Below are positions 23,852-30,946 of a stretch of 41,840 bases of DNA, one piece after another; the stretch's first letter is position 1; every line of letters begins with the position of its first letter. The notes below the pieces were generated by a model. It did not search any database, was not told the DNA's origin, and saw only the letters and a list, made by a program, of their open reading frames with translations. The stretch covers positions 1 through 41,840 of the forward strand of contig CAMIWE010000016.1 in assembly GCA_946402335.1 (NCBI GenBank). The letters are read 5' to 3'. Source of the DNA: an uncultured Lachnoclostridium sp. GTDB lineage: Bacteria; Bacillota; Clostridia; Lachnospirales; Lachnospiraceae. The position numbers and the translations under genes are program-made.

Positions 23852-24612
23852 CGCTGCTCACCGCCTGTCGTAAGAAGTGTCAGCGTGTCCGAAATCTTCT
23901 GGTAAAGCTGCTCATTCGTGCAGTCGCCACGATAAATCTGATGGAATACTTCTCCGTCCCGGATGAACAATACGCGCGAGGCGTGACTGGCTGCTTTCGT
24001 GGAGTGCGTTACCATAAGGATTGTCTGACCTTTTGCGTTGATCTCGCGGAACACTCTTAAAAGGTCGTCGGTCGACTTCGAGTCAAGGGCTCCGGTCGGC
24101 TCATCGGCGAGGATCAGCTTCGGGTTCGTAATCAGCGCACGCGCTACTGCGGTACGCTGTTTCTGACCACCGGAAACCTCGTACGGGAACTTATTCAAAA
24201 GTTCCGCGATTCCGAGTTCCTCGGCAATCGGCTTCAACTTGTTCTCAAGCTCTGCGGGCTTCTCGCCGTTTAATACGAGCGGCAGCAGAATGTTGTCGCG
24301 GATGGAAAATGTGTCAAGCAGGTTAAATTCCTGGAAAACAAATCCGAGGTTCTCTCTTCGAAATGTCGCCATCTCCGTTTCCTTAATTGCCGAGAGTTCC
24401 TTTCCCTCAAGCATGACCTTGCCCGCAGTCGGACGGTCAAGCGCCGCCAGGATGTTTAGAAGCGTCGTTTTACCGGATCCGGATTCACCCATGATCGCCA
24501 CGTACTCTCCCTTTTCTACGGAAAATGTGACGTTCGACAGTGCCTGCACCTTGCTCCCCCCGAAGCGTGTCGTGTAGATTTTCTTCAGATTGCTGACTTC
24601 CAGTATTGCCAT
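23848..24612 (-). CDS. BceA-type ABC transporter ATPase
   Basis: A 254-residue ATPase. Walker A GESGSGKTTLLN near residue 45, Q-loop FVFQEFNLLD, signature VSGGQKQRTAVARAL and Walker B LILADEPTGALDSKS are all intact. I chose the ATG at 24612 with AGGAGGG upstream; the longer frame to 24798 runs through the promoter. Its stop overlaps the permease start (ATGA). It powers the BceAB transporter. Expression is probably induced through the BceR box upstream. Confidence 0.95.
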   Translation of the reverse strand: MAILEVSNLKKIYTTRFGGSKVQALSNVTFSVEKGEYVAIMGESGSGKTTLLNILAALDRPTAGKVMLEGKELSAIKETEMATFRRENLGFVFQEFNLLDTFSIRDNILLPLVLNGEKPAELENKLKPIAEELGIAELLNKFPYEVSGGQKQRTAVARALITNPKLILADEPTGALDSKSTDDLLRVFREINAKGQTILMVTHSTKAASHASRVLFIRDGEVFHQIYRGDCTNEQLYQKISDTLTLLTTGGEQR

Positions 24613-24768
24613 GATTCCCTCCTGATAACTCCTGCCGTTTCCTTTACGGCTGTTTCGGTCCGTAACATGGATAGCGGGCGGCCGCGAAACGCTCTCCCCC
24701 TCTAAGGTGCTCACTTCATTCTTGCACCGGCGTTCGCAACCGCGCCGCTTTTCCTGTCTACAGTTGCG

Positions 24769-24774
24769 ATTATA
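24769..24774 (-). promoter_or_regulatory. -10 element of bceAB promoter
   Basis: A perfect TATAAT on the minus strand about 157 nt before the ATPase start. No matching -35 is seen at 17 nt (TGTTTT), as expected for a promoter that needs an activator such as BceR. Confidence 0.5.
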
Positions 24775-24828
24775 CGACGATGCAGGGCGTAAAAACATCG
24801 AATCCGGTTACATTTTCCGTCTGCGATG

Positions 24829-24842
24829 TGACAGTTTTGTAA
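24829..24842 (-). promoter_or_regulatory. Probable BceR-binding box
   Basis: Minus strand TTACA-AAAC-TGTCA matches the BceR-type pattern TNACA-N4-TGTNA, about 55 nt upstream of the bceAB -10 element. The pattern is recalled from Bacillus BceR-like regulators; occupancy is inferred. Confidence 0.55.
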
Positions 24843-24853
24843 GGTCTTTCTTT

Positions 24854-24888
24854 GAATAAAGCCCCGAAATCCTTTCGATCCGGGGCTT
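24854..24888 (-). terminator. Terminator after the deacetylase gene
   Basis: An 8-bp GC-rich stem (24859-24866 with 24881-24888) begins 5 nt past the stop codon and is followed by TATT. It separates the regulator operon from bceAB. On the plus strand a T run also follows. Confidence 0.75.
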
Positions 24889-24892
24889 TTCC

Positions 24893-26041
24893 TTACGGTA
24901 TCTCATCCATCAGCGCAAACCGGTAACCCTGCTGCTCAAGGTATGTGAGCACGGCATCCAGTTCGTCCGCGTTCTGCTGGCAGTCGTTGTGCATGAGGGC
25001 AACGGCGCCGCTGTGATGATAGGTTTTAAAATGATTGGTAACATAACCCGGCGCCGGCGGATTCTTCTTATCATAATCGCCGTAAGCGATGCTCCAGAAT
25101 ACGGTCCGGTATCCGGCGTCCTTTATGAGCGTTAAGAGCCGTACGGTATACGAGCCCGAAGGCGTCCGGAAGAACGGATCGAACTCATATCCGGTCACCT
25201 GGTAAAAGTACTCGGCCGCATCCAGAATTTCCGCAATAATCTTCTCAACAGACATCGTGCGAAGGTCGGAATGCGATACCGTATGGTTGCAGACCGCGTG
25301 ACCTTCCTGCTTCATGCGGATTGCATACGCGGAGCATTTCTCCAGGTACATCTTCGTTACGAAGAAGCTGGCCTTTGCGTTATGCTTCTTAAGCGTATCG
25401 AGAATCTTTACGGTCAGATCGGACGGATATCCGCAGTCAAAGGTCAGATAGATGACTTTGTCGTCATCGGTAGCCGAGGTATTCACGTAGAAACCGCCGT
25501 AATCCGCAATCGGCATGAATTCTCTCGTGCCGGACTTCGTATGGTCCTTCATGCGGATAAACTGCCAGGTACGCTCGGACGTATTGTCAAGCGAATTATA
25601 GTAATCGACATTGGCAAGAAGCTTCTCCCGCGTCGCTTCAATCTTTTCAAGCGGCGACGGTGTCGGCGTCGGCGTGGGGGTCGGAGTAGGCGTGTTAGTC
25701 GGCTCCGGCGTTGCGGTCGGCTCTAATGTTGGCGTATTGATAAGTACCTTCCCGTCCGGCGTCGGCGCTCCTGAAGGCGTTCCGCCTTCCGGTTCGGTTT
25801 TCACCTTATTCCGCACGGTCAGTCCGAGAATCTTAAGTTTAGAGCCGGTTTTGCGGACGGTTTCCGTCGTTCCGTTCTTCTCTTCTCCGGCAATCGTATT
25901 GTATTTCGTATACCGGTAAAGAATAGCCCTGTATTCAACGGTTCCGCCGTCTTCAAGCGTTCTCCTTACCGGCGTCACCAGCACGATCAGTACGGCCAGT
26001 GCCGATGCAATGGCAATACACAAACCATAATGTTTCTTCAT
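24893..26041 (-). CDS. PdaA-like polysaccharide deacetylase, membrane-anchored
   Basis: A 382-residue protein: membrane segment (7-24), module DGGTVEYRAILYRYTKY...LKILGLTV (31-83), Thr-Pro linker (about 89-130), then a NodB-fold deacetylase (about 190-382). Motifs are YLTFDCGY (D202; the second Asp of TFDDG is Cys here, where PdaA has Asn), the metal pair H253 and H257 (NHTVSHSD), FFRTPSGSY, YRTVFWSIAYGDYD and GAVALMHNDC. The spacing and FWS..YGDYD match Bacillus PdaA, which deacetylates MurNAc in peptidoglycan, but sporulation use is not proven. GGGGGATT precedes the ATG. It lies 33 nt after bceS and is last in its run. Confidence 0.9.
   Translation of the reverse strand: MKKHYGLCIAIASALAVLIVLVTPVRRTLEDGGTVEYRAILYRYTKYNTIAGEEKNGTTETVRKTGSKLKILGLTVRNKVKTEPEGGTPSGAPTPDGKVLINTPTLEPTATPEPTNTPTPTPTPTPTPSPLEKIEATREKLLANVDYYNSLDNTSERTWQFIRMKDHTKSGTREFMPIADYGGFYVNTSATDDDKVIYLTFDCGYPSDLTVKILDTLKKHNAKASFFVTKMYLEKCSAYAIRMKQEGHAVCNHTVSHSDLRTMSVEKIIAEILDAAEYFYQVTGYEFDPFFRTPSGSYTVRLLTLIKDAGYRTVFWSIAYGDYDKKNPPAPGYVTNHFKTYHHSGAVALMHNDCQQNADELDAVLTYLEQQGYRFALMDEIP
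25793..25951 (-). other. DGGTVEY...LKILG.TV module, copy 2
   Basis: Codes for residues 31-83 of the deacetylase. It matches the barnase copy at 20489-20656 at DGGTVEY, AILY, YT.Y, the LKILG.TV strand and a Glu-Pro end, though the intervening residues differ. Confidence 0.75.
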
Positions 26042-26074
26042 CTGAATCCCCCCGAACTCCTGTCTTCTTAATCT

Positions 26075-27085
26075 CTATTCGACCGTAATTTCCTCTTTTT
26101 GCATATCAACGGTAAATTCGGTCCCCTTACCGGCTTCCGACTGCACCGAAAGCCCGATATTTAACTTGTGTGCAACCTTGCTGCACAAATACAGCCCGAG
26201 TCCCGTGGCCCGGCCTCCGTTTGCGGTGCCGTCCGCATTCAGCCGGCCGTTGAAACCGGTAAAACCCTTTTCAAAAATCCGCGGAACGTCATCGGCCGCA
26301 ATTCCGATTCCGGTATCCCGGATGATCACTTTGGCGTCTTTTGTGAGGGTGACCGTAACGCCGCCCTCGTAGGTGTATTTGACGGCATTGGAAAGAATCT
26401 GCTCCAAAAGGAACGTGAACCACCTGCCGTCCGTAACAACGCTAACCTTATTCGGTTCGTAGGAAAATGTGAGCTTTTTTGCGATAAACTGCGGTGCAAA
26501 ACGCCGGATGGACGTCCGGATCAGTTCGTCCAGATCATATTCCCGCACGGTCAGGTCCGAAGAATCCTCTCCGAGGCGGATATATCCGAGCGCCATTTCC
26601 ACATACTGCTCCGTGCGGAACAGTTCTGCTGCCAGCGCACGGCTCTGCTCGGTATCCTCCGACTTGACAAGCATCTGCATGACGGCCAGAGGCGTCTTGA
26701 TCTGATGCACCCAGGTCGAATAATAATCTTCGGCTTCCAGCCGGTAGTTCTGCCAGTCGGACTGCAGCTTTTCGATGCGGTCCCAGAGCACCTTCACCAA
26801 CTCCGCATAGTCATTGGCTGCCGTTCCGTACTCATCCCGTAACCCAGGGTTCTCAAAGGCGGCCTTGCTGATACCCTGCAATCTTGCGTTATGGCGGCGC
26901 ATTTCATGGAAGAAATCGACAAATCCGATAGCCGTTCCCAATGCAAAGCACAAAAGCACCGAGTATCCGATCGCGTCGCCACGGACTCCGTAAAGCCAGA
27001 ACACGAGCGCGCATACGCCGATTGCCGTGATGCCCCATACAACCGGATAAATCCGGTCCCGCAAGAATTCGAAGAAAAATTTCAT
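26075..27085 (-). CDS. BceS-type sensor histidine kinase
   Basis: A 336-residue membrane kinase with two membrane spans (about 14-33 and 39-58) and almost no outside loop, the intramembrane-sensing layout of BceS. The phospho-acceptor is H127 in WVHQIKTPLAVM. The ATPase domain has N box LLEQILSNAVKYTYEG, G1 IRDTGIGIAADDVP, F box FEKGFTGFNG and G2 GRATGLGLYLCSKV. It senses through a BceAB transporter and phosphorylates the overlapping response regulator (4-nt overlap). Confidence 0.93.
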   Translation of the reverse strand: MKFFFEFLRDRIYPVVWGITAIGVCALVFWLYGVRGDAIGYSVLLCFALGTAIGFVDFFHEMRRHNARLQGISKAAFENPGLRDEYGTAANDYAELVKVLWDRIEKLQSDWQNYRLEAEDYYSTWVHQIKTPLAVMQMLVKSEDTEQSRALAAELFRTEQYVEMALGYIRLGEDSSDLTVREYDLDELIRTSIRRFAPQFIAKKLTFSYEPNKVSVVTDGRWFTFLLEQILSNAVKYTYEGGVTVTLTKDAKVIIRDTGIGIAADDVPRIFEKGFTGFNGRLNADGTANGGRATGLGLYLCSKVAHKLNIGLSVQSEAGKGTEFTVDMQKEEITVE

Positions 27086-27753
27086 TCGATGATATACCCG
27101 CTTCCTACTTTCGTGGTAATAAACCCGCCAAGCCCGGCTCCCTCCAGTTTCTTACGAAGCCTGGTCACGTTGACGGTCAGCGTATTTTCCTCTACATAGC
27201 AGTCATCCTGCCAGAGCGCCGTCATGAGGCGGTCTCTTGAAACGATCTTTCCGCAGTTTTCAAGAAGCGTCCGAAGGATCCGGAACTCGTTCTTCGTAAG
27301 CTCGATCCGCTCCTCGCCGTAGGTTGCGGAATTGTCCCCCAGATTTAGCGTCAGTCCCCGGTGCGTAAGCGTCTGCGGCATCTCGCCGAGATCATATGCC
27401 CGGCGTAAGATTGCCGAAACCTTGGCGGTTAATACCATCGGGTCCACCGGTTTCGGGATAAAGTCGTCCGCGCCGAGGTTCATTGCCATGACAATGTTCA
27501 TATTGTCCGCCGCCGAGGAAAGAAAGACGACCGGCACGTTGGATACCTTCCGGATCTCCGTGCACCAGTGATACCCGTTGAAAAACGGAAGCATCACGTC
27601 CACAAGCACCAGTTGCGGGTCGCATGCGGCGAACTCGTCCATCACATTTCGGAAATCCCTTGCCGTGACCACTTCGTTGCCCCAGCTCTCAATCTGTTTT
27701 TTCACGGCCTGCGCCAGGGCGTAGTCGTCTTCGATCAGAAAGATCCTCTTCAT
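27082..27753 (-). CDS. BceR-type OmpR/PhoB response regulator
   Basis: A 223-residue regulator. The receiver (1-120) has acidic pocket ED at 8-10, phospho-acceptor D52 (VLVDVMLPFFNG) and the switch/Lys pair SS..FIPKPVDP. The winged-helix domain (130-223) shows IELTKNEFRILRTLLENCGKIVSRD, VEENTLTVNVTRLRKKL and SGYIIE. TAGGAG precedes the ATG, and it is 7 nt after cdd. Its target is probably the box upstream of bceAB at 24829. Confidence 0.93.
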   Translation of the reverse strand: MKRIFLIEDDYALAQAVKKQIESWGNEVVTARDFRNVMDEFAACDPQLVLVDVMLPFFNGYHWCTEIRKVSNVPVVFLSSAADNMNIVMAMNLGADDFIPKPVDPMVLTAKVSAILRRAYDLGEMPQTLTHRGLTLNLGDNSATYGEERIELTKNEFRILRTLLENCGKIVSRDRLMTALWQDDCYVEENTLTVNVTRLRKKLEGAGLGGFITTKVGSGYIIE

Positions 27754-27760
27754 GTAACTC

Positions 27761-28174
27761 CTATAAGCCGAAAGAATACGGCAGCAACTCTTTTAACAAC
27801 AATTCCTTACACTCTCCGCCTTCCGTTCCGAGAAGCACGAGAAACTTTTCGGGGTCGGCAAATTCCGCCATTACCTGGCGGCAGCTTCCGCAGGGCGGAC
27901 AGATCTCCGTTGCCTTCTCTCCTGCCGGCGCGCCGACAATGGCAATCGCCTGAAAATCCTTCTCCCCGTTGCTTACCGCTGCAAAGATTGCCGAACGCTC
28001 CGCACAGTTCGTAAGCCCGTAGGAGGCGTTCTCCACGTTTGCTCCGCGGTAGATGTTCCCGCCTTTCGTAAGGAGCGCCGCGCCGACGGCAAATCCGGAA
28101 TATTTACAGTAGCTGTTTTTTCTCGCTTCGATTGCTTCCGCAACCAGTTTCCGCTTCTTTTCTTTTCCGATCAT
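27761..28174 (-). CDS. cdd: Cytidine deaminase
   Basis: A 137-residue zinc enzyme that converts cytidine and deoxycytidine to the uridines in pyrimidine salvage. Zinc motifs are NCAERSAIFAA (Cys, catalytic Glu) and PPCGSCRQVMAEF (two Cys). YCKYSGFAVGAALL and GANVENASYG are the substrate loops. I chose the ATG at 28174, which overlaps the upstream stop codon (ATGA) and has GGGAGGTGA about 10 nt upstream, instead of the ATG at 28195. Normal length for the small tetrameric family. Confidence 0.94.
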   Translation of the reverse strand: MIGKEKKRKLVAEAIEARKNSYCKYSGFAVGAALLTKGGNIYRGANVENASYGLTNCAERSAIFAAVSNGEKDFQAIAIVGAPAGEKATEICPPCGSCRQVMAEFADPEKFLVLLGTEGGECKELLLKELLPYSFGL

Positions 28175-29028
28175 TTCTCCGTCTTCACCTCCCATTTGGC
28201 TCCGTCCGTTGTAAGCACTACGGTTCCCTTTTCGTCCGTCCTAAGCACTTCCGCGGCAAATGCCCGAAGCACGCTTAACACGTCCCGGTCGGGCTCCTCC
28301 TCTTTCGAGCAGGTAATGACCGCGTATAGCGGTGCCACCTCGCGGACAAATTTCTTGGTTGTGGCGTCGCCCTGGCCGTGATGACCGACCTTCAGCACTT
28401 CCGCGGCAAGTTCGTATCCGTTCTCGCGCATTTCCTTCTCGGTCCTGGAAAGTGCGTCCCCCATCAGAAGTGCCGTACGCTCGCCGTAAACGAGGCGCAG
28501 CACGATTGACGAATCGTTGTCGCTTCCCTGCTCAAGCGCCTTTTTTCCGGGTGCAAGCACCGTAAACGTAGCTTTTCCGAGGGAAAATGTGGATAAAAGC
28601 TCCGGGAAGGAGTACGGCGTCTTCGTACTGTTAAGCGCCTGTACCATGGCGGCATACTCCGGCGAGTTCTCCTTTTTCGGAGACAGATACACCTGCTCCA
28701 CGGGAATCGAGCGGATTACTTCCGCCATTCCGCCCACATGGTCCTTGTCGGCATGCGTCATGACCAGATACTTAAGTTTTGCAACGCCCTGTTTTTTCAG
28801 ATATTCCGTAACGGTCGTCCCCTGCTCCGTATAACCGGCGTCGATCAGCATCGCTTCGCCGTCCGCAAGAATCATAATGGCGTCCGCTTTGCCGAGGGAA
28901 ATCGTATGAATCTGAAGACCCTCTTTGGCAAATGTATTGTCCGTTTCCGGCTCCTTTGTGGGCTTACCGTCACAGGCCGTCAGGCAGAGAATTGCCGCCA
29001 GAATTAGTATTATCAAATATCGTTTCAT
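28171..29028 (-). CDS. ComEC-type metallo-beta-lactamase-fold lipoprotein
   Basis: A 285-residue lipoprotein (signal MKRYLIILILAAILCLTAC, lipobox LTAC) with a metallo-hydrolase fold: SLGKADAIMIL, MLIDAGY, zinc motif MTHADKDHVGGM, then DNDSSIVLRL, TALLMGDAL and VGHHG. It resembles the stand-alone ComEC C-terminal domain, which degrades one DNA strand during uptake, but anchored outside the membrane. Substrate not proven. SD is weak, and it begins 4 nt after the sufB stop. Coupled to cdd by overlap: possible salvage of external DNA. Confidence 0.9.
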   Translation of the reverse strand: MKRYLIILILAAILCLTACDGKPTKEPETDNTFAKEGLQIHTISLGKADAIMILADGEAMLIDAGYTEQGTTVTEYLKKQGVAKLKYLVMTHADKDHVGGMAEVIRSIPVEQVYLSPKKENSPEYAAMVQALNSTKTPYSFPELLSTFSLGKATFTVLAPGKKALEQGSDNDSSIVLRLVYGERTALLMGDALSRTEKEMRENGYELAAEVLKVGHHGQGDATTKKFVREVAPLYAVITCSKEEEPDRDVLSVLRAFAAEVLRTDEKGTVVLTTDGAKWEVKTEK

Positions 29029-29032
29029 GTTT

Positions 29033-29950
29033 TTACTTTAAGAAGCCGCTGATGATCTGCTGCTCGGCTTCCTCTTCGGTGAGACCGAGCGTCATCAGTT
29101 TGATGATCTGGTCGCCCGCGATCTTGCCGATTGCCGCCTCGTGAATGAGGGAAGCATCCAGGCTGTTAGCGGCAAGCGAAGGGGTTGCAACCACCCGTCC
29201 GTCATCCATCAGGATTGCGTCGCATTCGGTATGGCCGGTGCATTTGTTGTTACCGTTGATCATGGAGAAGAATTCCTGGCGGGATTCGCCTTTGGCGACG
29301 GAACGGGATACCACGTCCGCGCCGCAGTCGACACCGTTCAGGTCTACGGTAAAATCGGTCTTCGCGTACTGCTTTCCGTGGGTCATGATCTTCTCGCGGA
29401 TTACCAGGTTCGCGCCGTCCTTCAGGTCTGCCTTCGTTACGCGCACCGTTGAGTCAACGCCCTTGATCTGAACCGTATCCATCTCAAGACGTCCGCCCTC
29501 ATCAATATGAACGATCGTCTGGGGATTCAAAAGGCGTTCTCCTTTGCCGTCGCCCTCTCCGTAGTGCTTTTCGACATATTTTACCTTAGCGTTTTTGCCG
29601 ACATGGAAGGTGTGAATGCCGTCATGCTGCGAAGCCTCGTCGCCGGCATTGTGGATACCGCAGCCCGCTACGATCGTTACGTCGCAGTCCTCGCCGATAT
29701 AAAAATCGTTGTATACGACTTCCTTTAAGCCCGTCTGGCTCAAAATGACCGGAATATGCACACTTTCGTGCTTCGTGCCGGGCTTAATGATGATATCGAT
29801 TCCCGGCTTGTCGGTCTTAGTGACAATATCGATGTGCTCGGTCGTATTCCGGCCGGCACCTTCGCCGTTTATGCGGAAATTATATGCCCCCGCGGGTACC
29901 CCGTGAAGGTCTGCAATCTGCAAAAGCAGTTCTTTCTGTATTGCGTCCAT
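29033..29950 (-). CDS. SufB/SufD-family Fe-S cluster scaffold (minimal SmsB-like form)
   Basis: A 305-residue beta-helix protein, shorter than classic SufB (about 465) or SufD (about 420). It shows NTTEHIDIVTKTD, HIPVILSQTG, IVAGCGIHNAGDEASQHDG, NGNNKCTGHTECDAILMDDG, PSLAANSLDASLIHEAAIGKIAGDQI and a C-terminal helix GLTEEEAEQQIISGFL. HEAAIGKI is a conserved part of SufB/SufD. With only sufC beside it, it fits the reported two-gene SUF-like minimal system of anaerobes. It should form the scaffold with SufC for Fe-S assembly. It is 55 nt after sufC. Confidence 0.9.
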   Translation of the reverse strand: MDAIQKELLLQIADLHGVPAGAYNFRINGEGAGRNTTEHIDIVTKTDKPGIDIIIKPGTKHESVHIPVILSQTGLKEVVYNDFYIGEDCDVTIVAGCGIHNAGDEASQHDGIHTFHVGKNAKVKYVEKHYGEGDGKGERLLNPQTIVHIDEGGRLEMDTVQIKGVDSTVRVTKADLKDGANLVIREKIMTHGKQYAKTDFTVDLNGVDCGADVVSRSVAKGESRQEFFSMINGNNKCTGHTECDAILMDDGRVVATPSLAANSLDASLIHEAAIGKIAGDQIIKLMTLGLTEEEAEQQIISGFLK

Positions 29951-30005
29951 AGGTTAACCGTCCTTTATTCTTTATGTATCTATTCGCGTTTCGTGCCCTG
30001 CCGCG

Positions 30006-30728
30006 TTACTCTTTATGAAACTGGCATTCCATCGAGCGGTCGAGAAGCTTCGGCAGTATCTTCGCACTCGCATCCTCCGAAAGAATGCTTCCGTCCGCGA
30101 TCACCACGATGCGGTCGGCGATATTCAGGATGCGCTCCTGATGGGAAATGATAAGAACCGTGCCCTTCTGCTCTTTATGAATGCTCTCGAAAATCCGGAT
30201 CAGGTTTCCGAAGCTCCACAGATCGATACCCGCCTCGGGCTCGTCAAAAATAGCAAGCGGTGTCTTTCTGGCAAGCAGCGTCGCGATCTCAATACGCTTG
30301 ATTTCACCGCCGGAAAGGCTCGCATTGACCTCACGGTTGATATAATCGCGGGCGCAAAGGCCGACAGCCGAAAGATATTCACACGCCGTCGTCGTGCTGA
30401 TCTTCTCGCCTGCGGCAAGCGTGATCAGGTCACGCACGGTAATGCCCTTAAAGCGGACCGGCTGCTGAAAGGCAAATCCGATGCCCATCTTCGCGCGTTC
30501 CGTAATGCCAAGCTCCGTAATATCCTCCCCGTTAAAGAAGATTCTGCCCGCAGTGGGCTTTTCAATTCCTGCAATGAGCCTTGCAAGCGTGGATTTACCG
30601 CCGCCGTTCGGCCCCGTAAGCACAACAAACTGATTGTCCGGGATCGTAAGGCTTATATCCCGGATAATCTCTTTCTCTCCGGCGCCTTCATCATCGACCC
30701 GGAAACTGACATTTTTTAATTCTAACAT
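30006..30728 (-). CDS. sufC: SufC-type Fe-S assembly ATPase
   Basis: A 240-residue cytosolic ABC ATPase with Walker A GPNGGGKSTLARL, Q-loop FAFQQPVRFKGI, signature NASLSGGEIKRIEIA and Walker B PLAIFDEPEAGIDLWSF (the Suf-specific ExGxD). It drives conformational change of the SufB-type scaffold. SD AGGAGT precedes the ATG. It is first in the run sufC-sufB-MBL-cdd-bceR-bceS-pdaA and has a promoter 56 nt upstream. Confidence 0.93.
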   Translation of the reverse strand: MLELKNVSFRVDDEGAGEKEIIRDISLTIPDNQFVVLTGPNGGGKSTLARLIAGIEKPTAGRIFFNGEDITELGITERAKMGIGFAFQQPVRFKGITVRDLITLAAGEKISTTTACEYLSAVGLCARDYINREVNASLSGGEIKRIEIATLLARKTPLAIFDEPEAGIDLWSFGNLIRIFESIHKEQKGTVLIISHQERILNIADRIVVIADGSILSEDASAKILPKLLDRSMECQFHKE

Positions 30729-30783
30729 ATCGTTACTCCTGTCTGAGAATTTAATTTGAATGAATCATATGCATACATAGTTT

Positions 30784-30812
30784 AGTATAGCATACACAGG
30801 GGTAAATATCCA
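30784..30812 (-). promoter_or_regulatory. Promoter of the sufC-led operon
   Basis: TGGATA (complement of 30807-30812), 17 nt spacer, TATACT (complement of 30784-30789). Four and five of six matches. It is the only promoter seen before seven tightly spaced genes. Confidence 0.55.
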
Positions 30813-30850
30813 CTCATTTTTCTTCGGCCGGGCCCTTCATCCGTCCATAT

Positions 30851-30879
30851 TTGACAAGCCCTGAAGAAACATATATAAT
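30851..30879 (+). promoter_or_regulatory. Perfect sigma-A promoter of the CNNM gene
   Basis: TTGACA (30851-30856), exactly 17 nt spacer, TATAAT (30874-30879), about 68 nt before the inferred start. Confidence 0.88.
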
Positions 30880-30946
30880 GTTTTATTATCTCTGCAAAGG
30901 GAAACGGTCTGAACCGTACATATCAATTAAGGGAGTGTGATTTTCT

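Noticed and set aside
25660-25720. Tandem GGCGTC-type repeat, possible microsatellite or CRISPR-like array
   Set aside because: It is the coding DNA of the Thr-Pro linker; the same codes appear at about 16155, 16880 and 20680-20860. No spacers.
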